From Marinicella pacifica (lineage in GTDB: Bacteria; Pseudomonadota; Gammaproteobacteria; Xanthomonadales; Marinicellaceae): 64,000 nucleotides of DNA. The position numbers and the translations under genes were made by a program. Below are positions 47,394 to 56,344 of the stretch, piece by piece. The DNA is taken from NCBI RefSeq assembly GCF_014636635.1, contig NZ_BMEO01000002.1, positions 310,001 through 374,000 of the forward strand. The letters run 5' to 3'. The notes beneath the pieces are model-generated. The model ran no database searches, was not told the DNA's origin, and worked only from the letters and a program-made list of their open reading frames with translations. Numbering within the stretch: position 1 is the stretch's first letter; every line of letters starts with the position of its first letter.

Positions 47394-48613
47394 GATGAAT
47401 ACCCCTCTGAAAGAACATATTCCACATCGAACAACTGATTGGGTGACAGGTAGTAGTCCAAATAGAAATCTATCAAATCACTGCCACATGCCTGAGACGC
47501 TTTTTCATTTCTAAAGTTCAAACACTGCTGTTCCACCAACAAGGATTCCTGACCACAAGGGTGTGACAATTCGCACGCCCGAAAATGCACCAATATCGGT
47601 ATCAAATAGGCCTCATATTCTTTGGGAATCAGTTGAATACCGCCGGTAAATTTGGCTTCGAGCGATTGCATATTATCTTCAGATGTTTGTTTTTCGATTA
47701 ATTCATACACCGCCAGATAGGCATCTGAAGACAGTGTATTAACAACAACCCGTTGCAGTTCGCCAATTAATCGTTTAACTTCAGCATTAAGTTCAGCAAC
47801 TTGAGCGGTATCTATGTGCTTGTTGTCTAAAATCCTTTGATCAATCTCGGCAATCTGACTATTCAACTGGTCAACAATCAGTTGATCTGATTCATTATAA
47901 CCACCAAAGATAGTGGTCGGTTTAGGCCTTTGATTTTGCAACTCTCTGCGCATACTATAAAGGTCATAATACAATTGATGATCAATATTTTGACCTCTTT
48001 CCGCGCTTGTTAATTTGTTTCGGGTCGTTTTAAAGTCTTGAATCAGTTTCAAAGCCCTTGCCAACTGCTGTTCATTCGCTGTCTTAGGACTGATTGCTTC
48101 ATACCTTTTCTTCAGCTGAACATGGGCTGCGTCGGCGTCATATCTTCGATGACTGAAATCGGATAATTGAATGCATTTGCTTAGTCGCTTTTCTAGGGCC
48201 TGTTGTTGAACTAACGGCAGCTCATTAATTGATTGATTCCTTCTCAAAGTAAATAAATACGGATCCATATTATTTAAGATATTACTAATTATCGAAACAC
48301 AGCCCTCATAATAAATATAATCCCGGTAGGTCTCTAAGTAAGTGGGCTTTGAATTCATCGCTTTGAGATCACTATCAGCCAGAAAAGAAAGCCAGAACTG
48401 TTCATGCTGAGCCATTTTTTTATCATGTTCCTTTTGCCACTTCTCTTGATCGAACCCGGAAGGTAGGACTTTCATTTCTGCCTGACTAATCACGTTAGGC
48501 TTGGAAACCGGCTTATCCAATTTTTCTTCCGTCGATTCTTGACGCACTAGATAACTAACCATGAAGGCAATTATTGCCACAATGAGTAGGATTAAAATGT
48601 ATGTCTTTTTCAT
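47390..48613 (-). CDS. Membrane-anchored protein of unknown function, paralogue 2
   Basis: A 407-residue protein with one N-terminal membrane helix (LILLIVAIIAFMVSYLV) and a long helical, probably coiled-coil body (LNSQIAEIDQRILDNKHID). The C-terminal cysteine pattern ACELSHPCGQ, EQQCLNFRN, ACGSDLIDFY parallels the 46512-47393 protein. The start at 48613 has a very strong ribosome site (GAGGGAGCG). No family is recognised. It is the first gene of a two-gene unit. Confidence 0.72.
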   Translation of the reverse strand: MKKTYILILLIVAIIAFMVSYLVRQESTEEKLDKPVSKPNVISQAEMKVLPSGFDQEKWQKEHDKKMAQHEQFWLSFLADSDLKAMNSKPTYLETYRDYIYYEGCVSIISNILNNMDPYLFTLRRNQSINELPLVQQQALEKRLSKCIQLSDFSHRRYDADAAHVQLKKRYEAISPKTANEQQLARALKLIQDFKTTRNKLTSAERGQNIDHQLYYDLYSMRRELQNQRPKPTTIFGGYNESDQLIVDQLNSQIAEIDQRILDNKHIDTAQVAELNAEVKRLIGELQRVVVNTLSSDAYLAVYELIEKQTSEDNMQSLEAKFTGGIQLIPKEYEAYLIPILVHFRACELSHPCGQESLLVEQQCLNFRNEKASQACGSDLIDFYLDYYLSPNQLFDVEYVLSEGYSS

Positions 48614-48990
48614 CGCTCCCTCTGGATTTATAAATTGATTCCACTAAAAATAGGCTTTAATCTCGATTGTAACAAATTCGAAAATGTTCAACTGATATTC
48701 ACAGATCAATTTTTATACCCCATCAATTAATCACCACATTAGTGGTATTAAATAACTGAAAAATTGGCACCCTATACAATAAATTTCTTACAACCCTACT
48801 CATTAATTATTACAAATTATATCTCTCTCGGTGTTATTAAGCTTCAACCTGCCTTGGAATAGTCTCAATTCAACAAACTTTTCAATGCACTTAAGGTTTG
48901 GCTTGATGTACTGGGACACAATATAATGATATATTCTTAACGAGACTTAAAAAGCTGACTTAAACTTGTGAATACTCAACAAAACATCAC
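48614..48990. other. AT-rich intergenic region
   Basis: A 377-bp AT-rich gap lies between the divergent paralogue pair and arfB. I see no ORF of note, RNA gene or repeat. Promoters for both flanking units must lie here, but none is unambiguous. Confidence 0.5.
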
Positions 48991-49410
48991 ATGCTCAAAC
49001 TATCCAACACAGTTGAAATTCCTGACGCTGACATTGAACTCACCGCTATCCGAGCCCAGGGGCCGGGTGGCCAGAATGTTAATAAAGTCGCCAGCGCCAT
49101 TCACCTGCGTTTTGATATTGAGAATTCCAGCTTACCGGATTTTTATAAAGAACAATTGTTTAAATTATCTGATCAGCGGATCACCAAAGACGGCGTGATT
49201 ATTATCAAAGCCCAACAATTCAAAACCCAGGAGAAAAACAGGAATGATGCCCTCAATCGATTAAAAGAATTGATTAAAGCCGCGGTGGTTCAGCCCAAAA
49301 AACGCAAACCAACACGCCCAAGCAAAGCCGCGAAAAAGAAACGCCTGGATGCCAAAACCCGCAAAGGTCACATCAAAAAACTGCGTAAACCGGTTTCCAG
49401 TGATGAATAG
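48991..49410 (+). CDS. arfB: Peptidyl-tRNA hydrolase ArfB (YaeJ)
   Basis: A 139-residue rescue factor with GGQ at residues 26-28 (RAQGPGGQNVNKVASAIHLRF) and a long basic C-terminal tail (KKRKPTRPSKAAKKKRLDAKTRKGHIKKLRKP in separate blocks). The tail inserts into the empty mRNA channel of stalled ribosomes and GGQ then releases the nascent chain. The length and layout are normal for the family. It is a single gene. Confidence 0.95.
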   Translation: MLKLSNTVEIPDADIELTAIRAQGPGGQNVNKVASAIHLRFDIENSSLPDFYKEQLFKLSDQRITKDGVIIIKAQQFKTQEKNRNDALNRLKELIKAAVVQPKKRKPTRPSKAAKKKRLDAKTRKGHIKKLRKPVSSDE

Positions 49411-49444
49411 AATACGCGGGCTCCTTGAGTTATATTTAACTCAG

Positions 49445-49680
49445 GACCGGCATCAAAATCTGCAAAAATAGCCTCTCTAATGTCTATATTATCATCCAAA
49501 AAATAATGATCTAAATCCACTTTTCTGCTTTTATGACCAAATTTCACATGAATGTCGGTAAAAAGCCCATGACTGGAAGCGACATAAACACCACCGCTTT
49601 TTTCATGATGATCACCATCAATCGTGATAACGGTGTCGGGGCAATTTTCTTGGCTACAGGTTCTTTCCGGGCTTTATTGA
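49445..49680 (-). pseudogene. Truncated DUF6438-like pseudogene
   Basis: Read on the minus strand this segment encodes NCPDTVITIDG, SGGVYVASSHG, VKFGHKSRKVDLDHYF and DIREAI. These match the C-terminal half of the intact protein at 43243-43797 nearly residue for residue. The N-terminal half, including the CxxxxCP motif and signal peptide, is missing, and an in-frame stop codon lies 12 codons before NCPD. The 3' end diverges after EAI. It lies beside HD-GYP copy B exactly as the intact gene lies beside copy A. Confidence 0.8.
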
Positions 49681-49779
49681 TCGATATCATCAAGTGATTT
49701 TTTTTAGCCGTTAAATGGATCAACTGTGAATCGCAATTCATTTCGTATCGGGTGTCTCAAATGTTACTTTAAACACAAC

Positions 49780-50382
49780 TTATTCCACCCTAAAGCGACT
49801 GGTTTCGATAATGTTACTGAAAATATGAACCAGCATCGGGTCATGTTTACTTCCAGATTCAAAATGTAAAATGTGCATGATTTCAGCGTGTGTTCGTCTG
49901 CGGCTGTAAGACCGTGTTTCTGCCATGGCATCGTAACTGTCAGCGATGGATATTATCCTGGCACAGATTGGGATGGCTTCACCCGATAAGTTATCCGGAT
50001 AGCCTGAACCATCATAATGTTCATGGTGATGCCGAATAATCTCCGCCACATGTTGTGAACCTTTGACTTCTGTCGAAGCCAGAATTTGCGCGCCGATTTC
50101 AGAGTGTTTTTTCATGATTTCCCATTCATCTTGATCAAATTCAGAGGGCTTAAGCAATATATGGTCAGGAATGCCAATTTTGCCGATGTCATGAAATTCG
50201 GCAGCAACTTTTAGCAAATTTAATTCATCATTCGACAGCCCGAACTGCTCACCAATCAGCACTGACAATTCTCTCACCCGCTTGGAATGCAGGTGTGTCA
50301 AGAAATCACGAAATTCAAGTGCCACGGACAAGGACTTCGTGTATTTAATCAACACCTGAAAAAGTGCGTCTTGCAAAGCCAT
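49780..50382 (-). CDS. Stand-alone HD-GYP domain protein, copy B
   Basis: A 200-residue HD-GYP protein, the paralogue of 43902-44519. It shares EFHDIGKIGIPDHILLK and CARIISIADSYDAMAETRS with copy A, and has HHHEHYDGSGYPD where copy A has HHHEYYNGLGYPD. Copy B keeps the more usual DGxGYP form. The start at 50382 (MALQDALFQ) has GAGG about 10 nt upstream; an in-frame start at 50397 is less likely. The predicted role is cyclic di-GMP hydrolysis or signalling. Confidence 0.9.
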   Translation of the reverse strand: MALQDALFQVLIKYTKSLSVALEFRDFLTHLHSKRVRELSVLIGEQFGLSNDELNLLKVAAEFHDIGKIGIPDHILLKPSEFDQDEWEIMKKHSEIGAQILASTEVKGSQHVAEIIRHHHEHYDGSGYPDNLSGEAIPICARIISIADSYDAMAETRSYSRRRTHAEIMHILHFESGSKHDPMLVHIFSNIIETSRFRVE

Positions 50383-50570
50383 ACTTAATTTCCTCAATTT
50401 AATTATTTTGTCAGAGCACGTTCGGGGTTGTTAGCAAAGAGAATTTTTAATATTTAATTAAAACACGTTTTTCACAAGGTTACGTGAATTTTATAAAAAA
50501 TTATCAGTGTTTTTCTATATTCGCCGGAATGATCTCGGGCATATGGCCATTATTCCCAATATGTCACTGG

Positions 50571-50589
50571 TTCATAAATGATTTATGAA
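50571..50589. promoter_or_regulatory. Perfect 19-bp dyad upstream of the beta-helix gene
   Basis: TTCATAAAT-G-ATTTATGAA has 9-bp perfect arms and lies 88 bp before the 50677 start, in the gap between divergent HD-GYP copy B and the beta-helix gene. It has the form of a dimer operator; the regulator is unknown. Confidence 0.35.
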
Positions 50590-50676
50590 TTTCAGACTTT
50601 TTCAAACTTTTTTCAGGATTCAAAGGCTGGTTTTTTTTACAGTGTGCATTAAGTTTAATTACACTGAGCGTATAAA

Positions 50677-52533
50677 ATGAAATTAATATTAATTGTGGCC
50701 TTTGTTCTTCTATCTGCCAACAGTCCGGCTTTTGTGACAGTCGGTACCGATGCAGCCTGTGATTTACCGCCGGCACAGTTGCAGTCAGCCATCAATAACC
50801 ATGCAAACATCAGACTGACTAACCAATCCACATACAGCGCGGTTGAAATCGTTAACCGCTCAGTGGTTATTGAGGGTGGGTTTAACAACTGTACCGATGC
50901 CCGGGCCGGTCAGGCTGGATTTCCCTATTCGGAATTATCAGGAAATAACGCCACCACCGTCATGCGCATCGCCACCACCGCGGCTGCGGGTCATCCACAC
51001 CAAACCGTGGTATTACACAACCTCAAGCTCACTCAAGGCATGACGTCTGCCAATAATTTGGCCGGTGGACTGGATATTTTGGGTCACCTCGATGTTATTA
51101 TGAATCGTGTTGATATCAAAAATAATACGGCAGCCACGCATGGCGGGGGTATGTATGTGTCCGGTCATGAAGGTGCAAAAGTCATTATGGAAGATGTGAC
51201 TTTTCGATTTAATGAAGCCAATGTGGGCGGAGCAATGGTGATTTCCGGCGGCGCACAAGTCATCATCACAGACGCTTTTATCAGTAGTAACGATGCGACC
51301 ATAAACAGCGGTGGTATTCTTGTGACATCGGACAGTCTTTTAAATATAAATGATTCGACCATCACCGCCAACAGAGCCCCGCAGGGTGGCGGTATTTATT
51401 GTTCCGGTGGCCACTTATATTTGGACAGCGACACGCGCCTGTCACATAATCAGGCAAATCTTGGCGGCGGCTTATATGCTGACAACCATTGTGTTGGCTT
51501 GATTGAAAGTGGTCATGCCAATGAACCGGATTTTTTTGAAGGCATCAATGCAAACACCGCTGAGATACAGGGCGCCGGTATCTATGCGTTTAATGCCTCT
51601 TTGACCTTAAAAGGCTCCGACAGTCATTACTTCAATATGCATGGAAACATCAACACCAACAGCAATCACAGTAATATTGGCGGCGCCCTGTTCGCCTATG
51701 GTGAAGACAGCCGTATCACACTTATCAATGCCCGCTTAACTAACAACCGGGCGCAACGTGGTTCAGCCATCGCTGCTTTGAATGGGGCCCGCGTTACCGT
51801 CAAAAAACAACCGGGCGAATGTTTTGCCGATGAATTGTGCTCACTGATTGAAGGCAATGTTTCTTCTTTGGGTGCGTTGTACAGTGAAGGATGTGGTCAT
51901 TTTGAAGTTTACCAGACCACCATCCGCCATAATATCGCAGGGGACACGGCTGTGGCCTGGCTGGCAGGAAACCGAAACGATGATTGTCACCATGTCATGG
52001 AAGGTAATGTGATCTATGGTAACCGGGATGAGATCAGTGAAACCCCTGCTTTGGTACATATGGATGAAAAAGTGAGCCTTGATTTTGCCTTTAACACAGT
52101 GACCGATAACCTGAGTGATAACGTGTTCCGTCTGGGTCAGACTGCCAACACTGAACAAACGTTACATCTGAATAACAGCATTATTTGGAATGCACCGGCT
52201 GCCAGTATCAATAATGCCGGCAACCATCACTTCAGCGGAAACTGCTTGTTACTGCACGATTCCAACGAGCTACCGGCAGGCTTTGGTGCGCTGGTGATCG
52301 GGCTGAATCCTGAGTTTCTAAATGCACCGGATAATGATTACCAGTTATCCCTGATTTCACCACCGATTGATTATTGCAATACCCATCTCTATCAGCCTAA
52401 ACACCACGATATTTTAAGTGTCCCCCGTGGTTACGAAATGACGTCACCTGTGCAGGGGTATTTTGATATGGGCGCCTTTGAATACGATAATGGTCATCAT
52501 TTCAATGATGTGATTTTTTACGATCGGTTTTAA
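50677..52533 (+). CDS. Secreted right-handed beta-helix protein
   Basis: A 618-residue secreted protein with a signal peptide (LILIVAFVLLSANSPAF). It has repeats typical of parallel beta-helix or polymorphic outer-membrane-protein-like proteins: TAATHGGGMYVSGHEGA, ANVGGAMVISGGAQV, QANLGGGLYADNHC, SNIGGALFAYG, each with a G-G-A/G-(L/M) core. No catalytic motif is visible, so adhesion or glycan binding is as likely as cleavage. It ends NDVIFYDRF, a degenerate form of the DGFE tail. Confidence 0.8.
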   Translation: MKLILIVAFVLLSANSPAFVTVGTDAACDLPPAQLQSAINNHANIRLTNQSTYSAVEIVNRSVVIEGGFNNCTDARAGQAGFPYSELSGNNATTVMRIATTAAAGHPHQTVVLHNLKLTQGMTSANNLAGGLDILGHLDVIMNRVDIKNNTAATHGGGMYVSGHEGAKVIMEDVTFRFNEANVGGAMVISGGAQVIITDAFISSNDATINSGGILVTSDSLLNINDSTITANRAPQGGGIYCSGGHLYLDSDTRLSHNQANLGGGLYADNHCVGLIESGHANEPDFFEGINANTAEIQGAGIYAFNASLTLKGSDSHYFNMHGNINTNSNHSNIGGALFAYGEDSRITLINARLTNNRAQRGSAIAALNGARVTVKKQPGECFADELCSLIEGNVSSLGALYSEGCGHFEVYQTTIRHNIAGDTAVAWLAGNRNDDCHHVMEGNVIYGNRDEISETPALVHMDEKVSLDFAFNTVTDNLSDNVFRLGQTANTEQTLHLNNSIIWNAPAASINNAGNHHFSGNCLLLHDSNELPAGFGALVIGLNPEFLNAPDNDYQLSLISPPIDYCNTHLYQPKHHDILSVPRGYEMTSPVQGYFDMGAFEYDNGHHFNDVIFYDRF

Positions 52534-52632
52534 TAAATTTAATATTGCTGGCTGAGTAAAGCAGGTGGTTAATGTACACGTGTTCGGTTTTCTGATAATA
52601 CCCCCAAAGGCAATAAAGCTTTTCAAAATGGA

Positions 52633-53475
52633 CTATTTATTGGCGACCGCATTGATCATCTGCACTCTGACACCGCCGCTGTGGCTGTTAAGTGTAAAAT
52701 CAGAACCGGATTTTTTAGTTTTTATGCGGCCGTGTTTGAGCGGTGAGCCTGCATCGTGATTAATCTGAATGGAATAATCTGATGTGATTGGGCCGCGGGT
52801 TCGGATATCCGCTTTGAATGGTGTACCCTCTAACAAGACGATGTGAATATCACCGGTCAAAGTTGTCAAATCAACTGACTGTGATGCCGCTTTTTTGTAC
52901 AGTTTATAAAATAAAGCGCCTCGCTCTGAAGTGGCTTGAGAATCTCCTGATCCATTGTAGGTGATATTCCCACTGAGTGATTTAAATTCGGTTCTGGCTT
53001 CTATGTCCTTAGCCTCAATCAGCCCTGCTTGTGTGTGCACTTTGAGCGGCAAGTTTTTGGGAACAATGATACCAACATCAATGCGCCGTTTTGACCAGCT
53101 TTTGTTTTCAGTGATTTCAAGATGAGAAAAGCCAACGCTCAGACGCTGTGTTTTCTCAGATTCGCTGTTAGGCGGGGTAATTAATTGGATGTTTGGTTTT
53201 CTGGGATCATCTTTGTGGTATTGAGCCATGGCGGTGATTTCAATGTGATCTGTGTCTGCGGTTTTAATGCGCACATCACCCACAGAATGCTCAAAAACAA
53301 GGGTATCACCATGCGCAACGGGGAATGAATCTTTAAGCGTATTGATAAGCCATTGTGTTTGAACTGAGGATTCTTCCGCCATCGCCACACTGACATGGAA
53401 AGTTCCCATCATCCAAAGCAACAAAGTCATCACTTGCTTGATTAAGCCAACCATATAAAAAAATATAGCGTGCAC
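52633..53475 (-). CDS. DUF4097-like beta-repeat protein
   Basis: A 280-residue exported protein with a hydrophobic N terminus (VMTLLLWMMGTFHVSVAMA). It has a beta-solenoid-like C-terminal part with regular steps (GLIEAKDIEART, GNITYNGSG, GDIHIVLLEG) typical of DUF4097. The function is unknown. A GTG start at 53475 lies 2 bp after the preceding stop codon and has GGGATGA upstream; the ATG at 53454 is an alternative without a clear ribosome site. It is probably co-transcribed with the 53478-55157 gene. Confidence 0.72.
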   Translation of the reverse strand: MHAIFFYMVGLIKQVMTLLLWMMGTFHVSVAMAEESSVQTQWLINTLKDSFPVAHGDTLVFEHSVGDVRIKTADTDHIEITAMAQYHKDDPRKPNIQLITPPNSESEKTQRLSVGFSHLEITENKSWSKRRIDVGIIVPKNLPLKVHTQAGLIEAKDIEARTEFKSLSGNITYNGSGDSQATSERGALFYKLYKKAASQSVDLTTLTGDIHIVLLEGTPFKADIRTRGPITSDYSIQINHDAGSPLKHGRIKTKKSGSDFTLNSHSGGVRVQMINAVANK

Positions 53476-53477
53476 TG

Positions 53478-55157
53478 TTAAGGTGTCATCCCTTCAAAAC
53501 CATCTTTAAAAATAAGGTCTCCTTCAAAACCATCTTTAAAAATCAGATAATTACCGTTGGGGGGCACAAACCGAAAGGCACCCACCCAAACACTGCGCTG
53601 GTTGCCGGAATTAACACGCTGATTAACATACCAAAAAACATTTTCATCTGCCGGATCCACATCCATAGAAGTGTAATCACCCCAGCGTTGACTTGAAGTG
53701 ATTGAAGCCACCCCCGGCACCAAAGTCATTTCATCCATGGTCATTTGATTCAACGGATCATTGGCACCCCGTGCCGTAACCCGAATCGAAGGATAGACCG
53801 TATCAGAACTGGCGCTGTAACCCAAAGCAATGTCTCCATAAGAATTGATTGCCATTGAGCCCATAAACCGGTGTGTGTTGTCAGGACTGTAAGTGGAATC
53901 CTGACGCAAAGTCCAGCTGCCACCCTGACGGTGAATCTCCCACCAGCGAATACCGGCGACACCGCCACCCACATCCACAACCTGATTCAGCACCATAGAC
54001 TCGGCATTGGCGTTATTTACCCGATAATGTAATTGACGCAGCGCGCGGTTGTATAAAGCGTCTATTTTATTGGATGTGCCCGGTTGGGAGACACAATCTC
54101 GAACACCCGGGGCGCAGGGCAATAAAGCAAAAGGTTGCGGACTCAAGGTTTGGGCCAGAGTAAAACTTGAATTGGCCGGTGTAACCCAATCCACTGAAAA
54201 CTCCCACATTTCTAAGCGGGTGACCGGGTTACTGTTGTCCATATCTTCATGCACAGACCGCACGAATGTATTGGGCGGGCTAACGCCGGGCGGTAAATTT
54301 GTACCATCCAAATCACTGGGCAAAATGCGTGTCACCCGCGGTGAAGAGCCGATTAAATGAGGGGTTGCAAAACGTTGATAGGTGGCTGCTTGTCCGGCCA
54401 GCATGGCCGCTCGGTCAAAAGCATATACGCTGACATTGGGTGATTCAAAAGTACTGACATAATAGGCATCAGGCCAGACCCCATATTGGGGATAATCCGG
54501 AAAATTGGGGGCTGAAAAAGCGTAGGAATACCACCCGTCGGTCACCGGGTTAGGGCCCTGGGACACATAAATACAAAATGAATTATCGGTTAAATCAAAC
54601 TCTTGTAACAACCAGCGGTCAGCCAGTTGATCGTAGATAACAATGGGATCACCGTCCCCGTCCTGACAAGGAGAGGAGCCGCCATTCCATAATGAATTCA
54701 AGGCGATTTCCGGCACTAAATTCTGACCATTTTTATCCCAAACGGCAAATCGAGACGGATTGACCATACTGATATAATGGTTGGGGCCGACCGTTCCCAC
54801 CGTATCCGGTGGATTTGAATTGCCCGGTGGATGGGCCTCAAAAGCAAACAAAAATTGTCCGGGATAACTGACACCCTCACCGGTTTGTTGTAATGCGGGA
54901 TCCTGCCAACCAATAATTTGCTCTGTCGGTCCGTCTGAGTGAAGACCTTCAGCAACCACCTGAATCGGGTCACCAGGTTGCCAGGGCGGCTCCGGCGTGA
55001 TATCACGCAAATCAATATCAAGCACCCAGGGGACCACCGGATCACTGACATAAACTCCGTTTGACAGTGTTTTACCACCGTTTTGAGCTTGCACTAATGT
55101 GACCACAAACCCAAGCGGAATAAGACACACCAAGCTTACATTTTTCCAACTTTTCAT
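53478..55157 (-). CDS. Secreted propeller-like protein with duplicated DGFE tail
   Basis: A 559-residue secreted protein with a signal peptide (VSLVCLIPLGFVVTLVQA) and an otherwise unassigned, beta-rich body. Recognisable stretches are PDTVGTVGPNHYISMVNPS, DGDPIVIYDQLADRWLLQE and GDIALGYSASS, which suggest a propeller. It ends with LIFKDGFEGD followed by LIFKDGFEGMTP, so the tail motif is present twice. In the DNA, 23 bp are repeated exactly at 53491-53513 and 53521-53543. The function is unknown. The ribosome site is GAGGGTTGAATTA before the ATG at 55157. Confidence 0.8.
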   Translation of the reverse strand: MKSWKNVSLVCLIPLGFVVTLVQAQNGGKTLSNGVYVSDPVVPWVLDIDLRDITPEPPWQPGDPIQVVAEGLHSDGPTEQIIGWQDPALQQTGEGVSYPGQFLFAFEAHPPGNSNPPDTVGTVGPNHYISMVNPSRFAVWDKNGQNLVPEIALNSLWNGGSSPCQDGDGDPIVIYDQLADRWLLQEFDLTDNSFCIYVSQGPNPVTDGWYSYAFSAPNFPDYPQYGVWPDAYYVSTFESPNVSVYAFDRAAMLAGQAATYQRFATPHLIGSSPRVTRILPSDLDGTNLPPGVSPPNTFVRSVHEDMDNSNPVTRLEMWEFSVDWVTPANSSFTLAQTLSPQPFALLPCAPGVRDCVSQPGTSNKIDALYNRALRQLHYRVNNANAESMVLNQVVDVGGGVAGIRWWEIHRQGGSWTLRQDSTYSPDNTHRFMGSMAINSYGDIALGYSASSDTVYPSIRVTARGANDPLNQMTMDEMTLVPGVASITSSQRWGDYTSMDVDPADENVFWYVNQRVNSGNQRSVWVGAFRFVPPNGNYLIFKDGFEGDLIFKDGFEGMTP

Positions 55158-55340
55158 TAATTCAACCCTCTTATTATTGGATATATCCTACATGATATAG
55201 TCACCCAAAAACCAGCGCAACAAAAATCAGAGCTGATAATAAGGAAAATCCTTCGCGCTTAAGCCACTGATCCCGGCTCAGCAACACGTCTGTGACATCT
55301 TCACAATCATTTTATCACTCAAATGAATCGACAAAGATAG

Positions 55341-55505
55341 AGTTTTCAAAACCGCCCGTTCGACGGCGCCAATATCACATATCTCAACACCGTTGGCCTA
55401 ACCGGCTCGGCGGGGCAAGCTGCTCAGCTTTTTACTGGATCAGGAATCACCTTAAACACCGCTCTGCAGTTTGCCATCAGATTCTATCTTGTTTGTGATA
55501 CATGA
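55341..55505 (+). pseudogene. Possible gene remnant in the 55158-55577 gap
   Basis: A 54-codon open frame without a start codon reads as a plausible secreted-protein fragment (FDGANITYLNTVGLTGS, FTGSGITLNTALQF) and ends at TGA 55503-55505. It may be the decayed tail of a lost gene. The rest of this 420-bp gap shows nothing recognisable. Confidence 0.3.
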
Positions 55506-55577
55506 CGAACAGCACTGTATTTTCTGAGGCGGTGTCATTACAATCATTGGCTTTTAATCTTCAAATTGGAGTTCATC

Positions 55578-56330
55578 ATGAAAAGTAAATTATTAGCGGT
55601 CGTGTTGTTAATCAGTGTGTCCTGGGTGGCACAGTCAGAAATGACCCTGGACAGTGTGTTGGCAGATTACATTGAAGCCAAAGGCGGTATGGAGGTCATT
55701 AAAGGCACAAAAACCATTAAAACCACCGGTAAAATGACCATGGGCGCAATGGAAGCCCCATTTACGTTTATTTTCAAATCACCCAATAAAATTTACACCA
55801 CTTTTGAACTTCAGGGTATGAAAGGTATTCAGGCTTTTGACGGCGAAAAAGGCTGGCAAGTGATGCCATTCATGGGCAAAACCGAACCTGTGGCGATGTC
55901 AGAAGATGAGCTGAAACAAATTAAAGAACAAGCCGATCTGGAAGGTCCGTTGGTTGACCATGAAAGCAAAGGTATTCAACTGGAGCTGATTGGTAACACA
56001 GAAATTGAAGGCACACCTGTGATTGAAATCAAAGCCACCAAACCCAGCGGTGATGTGGTCACCGTGTTTCTGGATAAAGAATACATGATTGAAGTGATGA
56101 CCCGAACAAAAATGAACATGATGGGTCAGGAAGTTGAAGCCGAAACATACTTCAGTGATTATAAAGAAGTGGGTGAATCCGGCTACCCGATGGCCCACGC
56201 CATGAGTGTCAAAATGAATGGCTCAGTGGTACAAAATCTGACTTTTGAAGATGTGGCGTTAAATGTTGACGTCGATGATTCATTGTTTCAAATGCCTGTT
56301 GAAACAGAACAGCAAGAGGCCGCTGAGTAA
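55578..56330 (+). CDS. LolA-like outer-membrane lipoprotein-sorting family protein
   Basis: A 250-residue secreted protein from the ATG at 55578 (ribosome site TTGGAG), with a signal peptide (LLAVVLLISVSWVAQS). The mature start SVLADYIEAKGGMEVIKG and later FIFKSPNKIYTTFE, FDGEKGWQ and KEYMIEVMTRTKM fit the LolA/LolB-like half-barrel family of metal- or lipid-binding periplasmic proteins. It is not LolA itself. The large BNR gene starts 14 bp downstream, and the two are likely functional partners. Confidence 0.72.
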   Translation: MKSKLLAVVLLISVSWVAQSEMTLDSVLADYIEAKGGMEVIKGTKTIKTTGKMTMGAMEAPFTFIFKSPNKIYTTFELQGMKGIQAFDGEKGWQVMPFMGKTEPVAMSEDELKQIKEQADLEGPLVDHESKGIQLELIGNTEIEGTPVIEIKATKPSGDVVTVFLDKEYMIEVMTRTKMNMMGQEVEAETYFSDYKEVGESGYPMAHAMSVKMNGSVVQNLTFEDVALNVDVDDSLFQMPVETEQQEAAE

Positions 56331-56344
56331 TCGGGAGTTTAAAC

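Noticed and set aside
49544-49741. Minus-strand ORF of 65 codons
   Set aside because: It is a different frame of the truncated DUF6438-like pseudogene; the homologous frame has no start and an upstream stop.
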